Assembly (NCBI GenBank): GCA_020354105.1
Contig: CP070642.1
Coordinates: forward strand, 870,517-876,730
Source of the DNA: Chloroflexota bacterium
GTDB lineage: Bacteria > Chloroflexota > Dehalococcoidia > GIF9 > UBA5629
Length of the DNA: 6,214 nucleotides
Direction of reading: 5' to 3'
Positions 1 through 5,090 of this stretch are shown here, piece after piece. The translations under genes and the position numbers were made by a program. Within the stretch, counting starts at the first letter, position 1, and every line of letters starts with the position of its first letter. The notes beneath the pieces are model-generated. The model searched no databases and was not told the DNA's origin. It was given only the letters and a program-made list of their open reading frames with translations.

Positions 1-312
1 GACCGCCGGAATCAGATGCATGGCCAGCCGGGGGCCGATACCCTCTATAGTTGCAGCGAGTCTGGCAAGCAAGCCCTTTGCTTCCATTAAGCTACTCATG
101 GTCATGGCACTAACAACCACGACCAGTAATGTAATGGTCTGCTTATCAATCAAGGTCCGCAGCATAAGTGAAGGCACAGAATTGAGTGGTAAGGCCAACA
201 GCACAATGACGATGCTGCCTCCGAGAATGGCGAAGCCAGGATGCAGCTTTAGCCTCAATAGTATCAGTATTACGGCGATGGATATCAGCAAGGCTATCGA
301 TGGATTCAACAT
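1..312 (-). CDS. DUF401 family integral membrane protein, N-terminal part (cut by left edge)
   Basis: An open frame starts at ATG 312-310 and stays open to base 1, giving 104 residues with no stop. An in-frame TGA lies six codons upstream, and no other start lies between. The product is very hydrophobic, with likely membrane segments at about residues 5-20, 26-43 and 59-76. The opening MLNPSIALLIS, the basic-hydrophobic LLRLKLHPG near residue 20 and the segment around 80-104 (KGLLAR, GPRLA, ending LIPAV) match my recollection of the DUF401 family. DUF401 is a set of uncharacterised multi-pass proteins related to the ion-transporter superfamily of organic-anion permeases. Its substrate is unknown. 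The ATG has no good Shine-Dalgarno site, unlike the genes upstream. It is on the same strand as the beta-oxidation operon but 298 bases downstream, so it is probably a separate transcription unit. A CitMHS-like permease is the main alternative. Confidence 0.75.
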   Translation of the reverse strand, partial: MLNPSIALLISIAVILILLRLKLHPGFAILGGSIVIVLLALPLNSVPSLMLRTLIDKQTITLLVVVVSAMTMSSLMEAKGLLARLAATIEGIGPRLAMHLIPAV

Positions 313-337
313 TTTATCTTGTTTCGCTCAAATTAAG

Positions 338-343
338 ATTATA
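338..343 (-). promoter_or_regulatory. Possible -10 box for the DUF401 gene
   Basis: Read on the minus strand this is a perfect TATAAT, 25 bases upstream of the DUF401 ATG, which would leave a leader of about 19 bases. The hexamer 17 bases further upstream (361-366, GTGGAT) is a poor -35 box. A TTGACC does occur (351-356) but only 7 bases from the -10, too close to act as its -35. In an AT-rich spacer a single good hexamer can arise by chance. Confidence 0.3.
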
Positions 344-472
344 GTCGAATGGTCAACGGCATCCACAAAATATGCATGGCTATGCCGGGCTCGATTCTAT
401 TGTGGTGCTGATGGGAAGGTATTATTGACCTACCCCGCCAATTATACCATCTGTCGAATTACAGTTGCCTAT

Positions 473-499
473 ATTGAACTAAGGCCTGTCTTGTTCAAT
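473..499. repeat. Inverted repeat / potential stem-loop downstream of the operon
   Basis: ATTGAAC (473-479) is matched exactly by GTTCAAT (493-499). Inside these arms AAG (481-483) can pair with CTT (490-492), so the transcript could form about ten pairs with a single bulged base at 480 and a 6-base loop. It lies 112 bases beyond the thiolase stop. No run of U follows on either strand, so it is not a classical intrinsic terminator. It could stabilise a 3' end, or be a protein-binding dyad in front of the DUF401 gene. Confidence 0.4.
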
Positions 500-516
500 T
501 CATCTGATTAATGAAT
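498..516. repeat. Short AT-rich inverted repeat
   Basis: ATTCAT (498-503) and ATGAAT (511-516) form a perfect 6-base dyad with a 7-base spacer. The left arm overlaps the end of the 473-499 dyad by two bases. ATCTGA is also repeated directly at 502-507 and 515-520. Such nested symmetry could be an operator, but its length is within what an AT-rich spacer gives by chance. Confidence 0.25.
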
Positions 517-610
517 CTGAATATCAAATTAAAAGTTATACTTTTGGCACCTTGAGCACGCTGGTTTAAGAAAGAATAACCGGAATTATAATCGATGTTT
601 GATTAGGAGA

Positions 611-1771
611 TTACCTTTTTAATATCGTAACTACAGCATTAGGTCCAGCACCACTACTGTGGCATAAGCCAATTCTGGCTCCCTGAACCTGCCTGGATCC
701 AGCCGTTTCCCGCAATTGGTTGATTATCTCTATAATCTGTCGGCCGCCAGTAGCCCCAAGGGGATGTCCACAACCCACAAGACCACCACCCGTGTTCGCT
801 GGGAGTTTCCCACCTATGTTAAAATAGCCTTCTTTCAGTAAATGAGGAGCCTCACCAGGTTTGCAAAAACCAAGGTCCTCGACATCTGACAGAAACGCCG
901 GCGCCATGGCTTCATAAGCCTCGATTACATCCATATCCTCAGGCCCATAGCCTGAGATTTCCCAGGCTTGTTTAGCTGCTTCCCTGGTCAGATTGGTGGT
1001 TGATTTAAACTTGATACTTTCCCCTCCGTAAAATCCGGTAGTGTGAACAGCGGCAGCTACTTCTATTTTCTTCTCCTTTGAAATGCGGGACTTAAGCTTA
1101 TCCTGGCTACAGAGGATAATGGCTACTGCGCCATCTACCATGGCTGCAGCATGTAGTAAACGAACCGGTGCGGCAATTACACGGGAGTTAAGGACTTCTT
1201 CGATGGTAACCTCTCCGCTCTGATACCATCTGGCATATGGGTTCAGATTGGCATTCTTACGTTCAAGCACAACCACTCTGGCAAAGTCCTCCTCAGTAGC
1301 TCCGTAATCTGTCATATACCTTATAACCCCCTGGGCGTAGTTTGCCGGTTGAACATTGAACCCCAGGGCTAATTCCCATGGTTTAAAGGCAGTGCTGGCT
1401 AGCAGACCTCGCCCCATCTTCTCAAAGCCAACGGCAATTACGATATCGTAGAGTTCGGTGGCTACCATCTGATACCCAAGTCTGAACGCTGCTGAGGAGC
1501 TGGAGCAAGCTTGCTCGATATTGATAATCGGTATACCGGTCAGACCCACCTCGCTAATGACCTGATGTCCTTTGCCCGTCCCGGCGTAAACGTTACCGCA
1601 GAATGCCGACTGGATATCCTTCCACTCCATCTCAGCATCGTCAAGGCAATTCAATATAGCCTGGCTGCCAAAGTCATAGTATTCCTGGTCATCGTATCTC
1701 TGAAACCTGACTATGCCAATGCCGCCTATATAAATCTTGCGCAATTCCTGTAACTCTTTTATCGATTTCAT
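611..1771 (-). CDS. Thiolase of the lipid-transfer/SCP2 type (acyl-CoA acetyltransferase-like)
   Basis: This 386-residue protein is a full-length thiolase, expected to cleave a 3-oxoacyl-CoA with free CoA as the last step of beta-oxidation. The nucleophile is C89 in EQACSSSSAA. H336 lies in the GCGHPLGATGG motif and C370 in GLCHSSGAG, so the Cys-His-Cys set of a true thiolase is present. The segment PVRLLHAAAMVDGAVAIIL (202-220) is the usual loop before the second half. The HDAF/NEAF position is changed: residues 284-289 read EAYEAM, with Y286 where His or Asn is normal. The ATG at 1771 is preceded by AGAGG at 1784-1780, 8 bases away, and adds about ten residues before the usual thiolase start (KIYIGGIGI). 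It follows the DUF35 gene by 18 bases. Thiolases of this branch, such as BbsB and the aldolase Ltp2, work as complexes with a DUF35 protein, so the two very likely pair. Substrate unknown. Confidence 0.9.
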   Translation of the reverse strand: MKSIKELQELRKIYIGGIGIVRFQRYDDQEYYDFGSQAILNCLDDAEMEWKDIQSAFCGNVYAGTGKGHQVISEVGLTGIPIINIEQACSSSSAAFRLGYQMVATELYDIVIAVGFEKMGRGLLASTAFKPWELALGFNVQPANYAQGVIRYMTDYGATEEDFARVVVLERKNANLNPYARWYQSGEVTIEEVLNSRVIAAPVRLLHAAAMVDGAVAIILCSQDKLKSRISKEKKIEVAAAVHTTGFYGGESIKFKSTTNLTREAAKQAWEISGYGPEDMDVIEAYEAMAPAFLSDVEDLGFCKPGEAPHLLKEGYFNIGGKLPANTGGGLVGCGHPLGATGGRQIIEIINQLRETAGSRQVQGARIGLCHSSGAGPNAVVTILKR

Positions 1772-1789
1772 GAACTGAACCTCTTTTTA

Positions 1790-2212
1790 CTATTCCTTGA
1801 CCGGCTTAAATTTGTGAGCCATAACTTCATTGCCCTGCTCATCATCACCTAACTTCTCTATAACCAACTCTACCGGCATGCCTATTCTAAGGTCTTTGAA
1901 ATCACAGCTCGTAAAATGAGCCTGTACTCTGACTTCCGGCAAGACTATGATGCCGTAAGCATAAGGCACTTTACCCACAAAGAACTGCGTTGGTTGTTGC
2001 ATGATTACGCTGAAGCTATGTACCTTACCTCTTCGGCTCAGCTGGCAGTCCTCCAGACCCCGGTGCTGGCAATGAATGCAAATCCCTCTCTCCCGTTTGG
2101 GGAAGAAGACTTCTCCGCAGGCAGGACATTGGCTACCTATCAAAGATGGCGGCTCATCGTTATTCCACAGTCCAGGCCTAACCGGCACCTGTTTTTTATC
2201 ATTAGCCGTCAT
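1790..2212 (-). CDS. DUF35 zinc-ribbon/OB-fold protein, probable thiolase partner
   Basis: This 140-residue soluble protein has the two-part DUF35 architecture. An N-terminal helix and rubredoxin-like zinc ribbon (about residues 12-55) has two cysteine pairs, C29/C32 in SQCPACG and C45/C48 in ICIHC. An OB-fold (about 60-137) follows, with the typical GKVHSFSVI opening and a KVPYAYGIIVLPE strand. Known members (BbsA with the thiolase BbsB; the DUF35 domain of ChsH2 with the aldolase Ltp2) form complexes with thiolase-fold enzymes and are needed for their stability or activity. That the thiolase gene comes next, 18 bases downstream, supports the same role here. All four zinc ligands are present. 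The ATG has AAGGAG (2224-2219) six bases upstream, which overlaps the stop codon of the hydratase gene, so the two are likely translationally coupled. Confidence 0.92.
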   Translation of the reverse strand: MTANDKKQVPVRPGLWNNDEPPSLIGSQCPACGEVFFPKRERGICIHCQHRGLEDCQLSRRGKVHSFSVIMQQPTQFFVGKVPYAYGIIVLPEVRVQAHFTSCDFKDLRIGMPVELVIEKLGDDEQGNEVMAHKFKPVKE

Positions 2213-2218
2213 TTCTTG

Positions 2219-2224
2219 CTCCTT
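2219..2224 (-). promoter_or_regulatory. Ribosome binding site overlapping the upstream stop codon
   Basis: AAGGAG on the minus strand lies six bases before the DUF35 ATG. Its first two bases are the last two of the TAA stop (2225-2223) of the enoyl-CoA hydratase gene. This arrangement fixes the DUF35 start and suggests that ribosomes ending the hydratase restart on the DUF35 gene. Confidence 0.7.
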
Positions 2225-2999
2225 ACTCTACCTTAAATATCGGCTTTCGCTTTTCAGCAAAAGCTTCCCGCCCTTCTGCCATGTTTTCCCGTGCCAGTGG
2301 TGTAGCCATCTCCTTGGCTGCAGTATCGACATCAAACTTCAAAGCTGATTGCAAATCCATCTGTAAACCTTCATTTACGCACTCCTTGGCTATCTTCAGC
2401 CCATGAGGCGGCATGTCCAGCATTACATTAGCCATCTTTTTAGCCTCATCCATCAATGACGCCACAGGTACCACCTTGTTGACCAAACCAATGCGGTAAG
2501 CTTCTTGAGCATCGATCCGTTCAGCAAGATAGAGCATCTCTTTAGCCTTGGTTATGCCTATTGTCCGCGGCAGTCTCTGCATTCCACCAGCACCGGGAAC
2601 TACCCCCACCCTTAGTTCAACCAGCCCAAATTGAGCGGTCTCAGAGGCAATACGTAAGTCACAACACAGGGCTAGCTCCAGCCCACCACCCAGGCAATAG
2701 CCACTTATAGCAGCAATGGAAGGCCTATCAAAATCCTCGATTTTCTTAAACTGGTCGCGGGAGCTGGGGCGAGCTACGCCAGGCGGAAACTGTTCCCTGA
2801 TATCAGCTCCAGCGCTGAAACACTTTTCTCCTCCGGTGATAATTACTACCCTGACATTCTTGTCCTGTTCAATATCATCCCATGCCTCTTTCATCTCTGC
2901 CTGCATCTTGGTGTTAACGCTATTCAGGCTATCGGGTCTATTCAGGGTGAGAACTGCAATCCCATCTCCTTTGTCATAAAGCAAAGTTTCAAATACCAT
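2223..2999 (-). CDS. Enoyl-CoA hydratase (crotonase family)
   Basis: This 258-residue protein has the normal crotonase length and should hydrate a trans-2-enoyl-CoA to the 3-hydroxyacyl-CoA. The CoA-binding and oxyanion-hole segment is CFSAGADI (60-67), and the second oxyanion Gly lies in GGGLELALCCD (104-114). Both catalytic glutamates of true hydratases are present: E108 in GGGLE, and E128 in FGLVELRVG, 20 residues apart as in rat mitochondrial hydratase (E144 and E164). PGAGGMQRLPR (135-145) and the C-terminal EGREAFAEKRKP (242-253) are also typical. With both Glu kept, an isomerase-only or dehalogenase-like role is less likely. The ATG at 2999 has a strong AGGAGG (3013-3008) eight bases upstream. 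It sits 24 bases after the SDR gene and 10 bases before the DUF35 gene, in the order expected of one beta-oxidation operon. Confidence 0.93.
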   Translation of the reverse strand: MVFETLLYDKGDGIAVLTLNRPDSLNSVNTKMQAEMKEAWDDIEQDKNVRVVIITGGEKCFSAGADIREQFPPGVARPSSRDQFKKIEDFDRPSIAAISGYCLGGGLELALCCDLRIASETAQFGLVELRVGVVPGAGGMQRLPRTIGITKAKEMLYLAERIDAQEAYRIGLVNKVVPVASLMDEAKKMANVMLDMPPHGLKIAKECVNEGLQMDLQSALKFDVDTAAKEMATPLARENMAEGREAFAEKRKPIFKVE

Positions 3000-3007
3000 A
3001 ACAAAGT

Positions 3008-3013
3008 CCTCCT
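3008..3013 (-). promoter_or_regulatory. Strong ribosome binding site of the enoyl-CoA hydratase gene
   Basis: A perfect AGGAGG on the minus strand ends eight bases before the ATG at 2999. It confirms this start in the 24-base gap after the SDR stop codon. Confidence 0.75.
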
Positions 3014-3023
3014 CGAAATATGA

Positions 3024-3833
3024 TTATGATACCATGCTGAATCCACCGCTAACACTGATGGTCTGACCTGTTATGTGTTTGGAAACGTCTGATGACAGGA
3101 AAACACACATTCTAGCCAAATCTATTGGCTCACCCAGACGGCGCATGGGATATACCTTCAACATTTCCTCCCGTCTCTTCTGAAATGCTTCCTCACCCAT
3201 CTTTTCTTTCATGGCTTCACTAGACCGCAGATTCCTTTCAGTCTGGGTGGCTCCTGCCGAGACGCCATTAACATTTATGTTATGACGCCCCACCTCTTTA
3301 GCTAAGGCCTTCTGGAAAGCAACGATGCCGCCCTTGGCTGCTGAATAGGCAACCATGAATGGTTCACCTATCCTGCCGGCATCGGAAATCATATTCACAA
3401 CTTTCCCGTATTTCCTCTGAATCATGTCGGGAAGCACCGTCCTTGTACAATTTAAAACGCCATAAAGGCAAAGGCTTATAGTGTAATCCCAGTCTTCCTT
3501 TTCGGTTTCGGCAAAGGGACGGGGAGTTTTGCCTGCTTCCCAATTTACACCGCGCCCGGCATTATTTATAAGAATATCTATCTTGCCGAACTCCTCTATC
3601 ACCTTCTTTACCATGGCGTTGACCTCTTCCGGATTATCCACAGCCGCCTTGATTGCTAAGGCTTTCACTCCCAGCGCCCGAGCTTCTTCAGCCACCTTCT
3701 CTGCCCTTGACAGGTCAATGTCGTTAATAACCACATTGGCACCTTCGCCAGCCAGAGTCAACACGGTCATTCGACCAATGCCTTCGCCTGAGCCGGTAAC
3801 GATGGCCACTTTTCCTTTCAGGTCAAAATCCAT
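3024..3833 (-). CDS. SDR family oxidoreductase, probable 3-hydroxyacyl-CoA dehydrogenase
   Basis: This classical short-chain dehydrogenase has 269 residues from the start chosen here and probably oxidises the 3-hydroxyacyl-CoA made by the hydratase. Numbered from ATG 3833, it has the dinucleotide motif TGSGEGIG (13-20), an acidic D38 at the end of the second strand that favours NAD over NADP, NNAG (90-93), the catalytic S150, and Y163/K167 in YSAAK. The Asn of the usual N-S-Y-K tetrad, expected in the NLxG motif, is replaced by C122 (CLYG). A second ATG at 3839 would add Met-Ala, but AGGAGG lies only two bases from it and eight bases from the ATG at 3833, so the inner ATG is preferred. The operon context, between dehydrogenase and hydratase, supports a beta-oxidation role like BbsC/BbsD rather than FabG. 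A sugar or steroid alcohol as substrate cannot be excluded. Confidence 0.9.
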   Translation of the reverse strand: MDFDLKGKVAIVTGSGEGIGRMTVLTLAGEGANVVINDIDLSRAEKVAEEARALGVKALAIKAAVDNPEEVNAMVKKVIEEFGKIDILINNAGRGVNWEAGKTPRPFAETEKEDWDYTISLCLYGVLNCTRTVLPDMIQRKYGKVVNMISDAGRIGEPFMVAYSAAKGGIVAFQKALAKEVGRHNINVNGVSAGATQTERNLRSSEAMKEKMGEEAFQKRREEMLKVYPMRRLGEPIDLARMCVFLSSDVSKHITGQTISVSGGFSMVS

Positions 3834-3841
3834 TGCCATTA

Positions 3842-3847
3842 CCTCCT
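3842..3847 (-). promoter_or_regulatory. Ribosome binding site that decides the SDR start
   Basis: AGGAGG on the minus strand. The spacing is two bases to the outer ATG (3839-3837) and eight bases to the inner in-frame ATG (3833-3831). Eight is near the optimum and two is too short, so translation should begin at 3833. Confidence 0.75.
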
Positions 3848-3886
3848 TTTTAATTATGAAGTCTATTAGTTTGCATAAAAACGAAT

Positions 3887-5050
3887 TTATCTGAGTGCGT
3901 TTATACCGGTAAGCTCGCGCCCAACAACAAGCTTCTGTATTTGAGTGGTACCGTCAGGTATGGTAAACGGCCTGGCATCCCTGTAATATCGTTCCAACCG
4001 GGCATCGGTCTGAACTCCGACAGCACCGTGAATTTGAACTGCTTTATAGGTTACCCTGTTCACCATTTCCGTGTTAAAAGCCTTAGCCATAGAAACATAT
4101 TTTCGTAATTCACCCAGCGGTGGGTTTTTGTCGATAGTATTAAAGGCACGATAAGAAAGGAAGCGCCCACAGTCAATTTCGGTAACCATATCTACGAGCA
4201 TGTCCTGAACCAGTTGGAAGGCAGCAATAGGCTTACCAAACTGTTTTCTTTCCTGAGAATAGCTTAGGGAAGCATCGAATGCGGCCTGGGCAAGTCCAAC
4301 AGCTCTGACAGAGAGACCAGCACGGCCGTGATTAATAGCTCTGGCAAATTCAGTATCCCCGGCTCCTGAAAGGAGATTATCCTTGGGAACACGACAATCT
4401 GTGAAGGTGGTCTCCGCAAATGAACTGCATCTCCACCCTATCTTATGCATCTCCCTGGTTTCATAAGGAGATTCTGCTCTATCCACAAAGATAGTGCCTA
4501 CACCTTCGACTCCTTTACCGCTGTCGAGCAAGCAGAGCACAGTGATATAATCGGAGACACAACCATTGCTGGTCCAAGTCTTGGTCCCATTAAGAATCCA
4601 GTAATCACCTTCCAGAGTTGCTTTGAACTCAATGCCTCTTGGAGCCGCTGAGCCTACGTTAGGTTCAGATATCCCAGAACAACCTAACATTTCCAGAGAG
4701 GTCATACGCTTGGCGTATTTTGCCTTAAGTTTATCATTCATTCTAGATACAGTAGCCTCACCACCACCGATAGTGGCAATGACTGAACTCAAACTTGGCC
4801 ACCAGTACCCCGATTCCTCAAGCAATACTGCATAGCTCGACCAGCTAAGCCCCATCCCTCCATATTCCTCAGAGGAAGTACCGGTTACATAGCCTAAGGG
4901 CAGAAGCATGTTGAGATAATGATGATACTCATCCTTAGTAAACGTGTCCCCTTTCTCACGCTCATCGACTATAGGGTCGATTTCTTTTTGCCAAAAATCA
5001 TGGGCATTTTTTTTAAGCATCTTCTGGTCTTCAGTAAACTCGAAGTCCAT
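3887..5050 (-). CDS. Acyl-CoA dehydrogenase family flavoprotein with Asp at the catalytic-base position
   Basis: This 387-residue protein has the normal acyl-CoA dehydrogenase length and should form the alpha,beta double bond using FAD and pass electrons to an electron-transfer flavoprotein (no etf genes lie in the window). The N-terminal helical domain covers about 1-115, with FTEDQ at 5-9 and EEYGGMG at 61-67. The beta domain covers about 120-220, with GISEPNVGS (126-134) and the FAD-contacting WTSNG (159-163). The C-terminal helical domain holds RKQFGKPI (268-275) and QIHGAVGV (339-346), where the usual second Gly is Ala343. The conserved EGT near the C-terminus, whose Glu is the catalytic base in most members, reads DGT with D366. 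The alternative base position used by isovaleryl-CoA and long-chain enzymes is Gly242 here. So either Asp is the base or the chemistry is altered. Start ATG 5050 has GGAGG six bases upstream (5061-5057). It follows the CaiB/BaiF gene by 40 bases. Confidence 0.93.
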   Translation of the reverse strand: MDFEFTEDQKMLKKNAHDFWQKEIDPIVDEREKGDTFTKDEYHHYLNMLLPLGYVTGTSSEEYGGMGLSWSSYAVLLEESGYWWPSLSSVIATIGGGEATVSRMNDKLKAKYAKRMTSLEMLGCSGISEPNVGSAAPRGIEFKATLEGDYWILNGTKTWTSNGCVSDYITVLCLLDSGKGVEGVGTIFVDRAESPYETREMHKIGWRCSSFAETTFTDCRVPKDNLLSGAGDTEFARAINHGRAGLSVRAVGLAQAAFDASLSYSQERKQFGKPIAAFQLVQDMLVDMVTEIDCGRFLSYRAFNTIDKNPPLGELRKYVSMAKAFNTEMVNRVTYKAVQIHGAVGVQTDARLERYYRDARPFTIPDGTTQIQKLVVGRELTGINALR

Positions 5051-5090
5051 TTATTCCCTCCATTCTCTATCAGCTTCCGAGATAAAAAAA

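Larger units (their letters stand above)
313..610. other. Non-coding gap between the thiolase gene and the DUF401 gene
   Basis: This AT-rich stretch of 298 bases has no convincing gene on either strand. The long plus-strand frame that crosses its left part is the antisense of the DUF401 gene and has a low-complexity, non-family translation. The gap contains several short dyads (473-499, 498-516, 531-545) and TATAAT-like hexamers on the minus strand at 338-343 and 441-446. No tRNA or other structured RNA was recognised. It probably holds the end of the upstream transcript and the start signals of the DUF401 gene. Confidence 0.6.

Noticed and set aside
172..176. Possible catalytic Asp-to-Glu change in the CaiB/BaiF protein at its DVSMTEG segment (coordinates are residues from the GTG)
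   Set aside because: Comparison with the human racemase sequence shows that the catalytic Asp is in the upstream ADxxxG motif, where this protein has D144. The DVSMTE segment is not the catalytic site.
441..446. Second minus-strand TATAAT in the gap
   Set aside because: No hexamer resembling TTGACA lies 16-18 bases upstream, and it is about 130 bases from the DUF401 start.
20..511. Plus-strand open frame of 163 codons at the left edge
   Set aside because: Its left part is antisense to the DUF401 gene, whose minus-strand translation has clear membrane segments and family-like motifs. The plus-strand product has no recognisable domain and runs on into an AT-rich spacer.
531..545. AAAAG-TTATA-CTTTT inverted repeat
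   Set aside because: It is a perfect five-base dyad but almost all A/T, so the hairpin would be very weak and is expected by chance in this spacer.
1916..2348. Overlapping plus-strand frames across the DUF35 and hydratase genes
   Set aside because: They lie opposite genes with intact zinc-ribbon and crotonase motifs, and their translations look like antisense of coding sequence.
3529..3894. Plus-strand frame of 121 codons opposite the SDR gene
   Set aside because: It is antisense to the TGxxxGIG to NNAG part of the SDR and has a Ser/Ala/Pro-rich composition without family similarity.
5084..5090. Run of seven T (minus strand) just after the CaiB/BaiF stop codon, as a possible terminator
   Set aside because: No GC-rich hairpin precedes it. 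The next gene starts only 40 bases from the stop and has a good ribosome site, so a terminator inside this operon is not supported.
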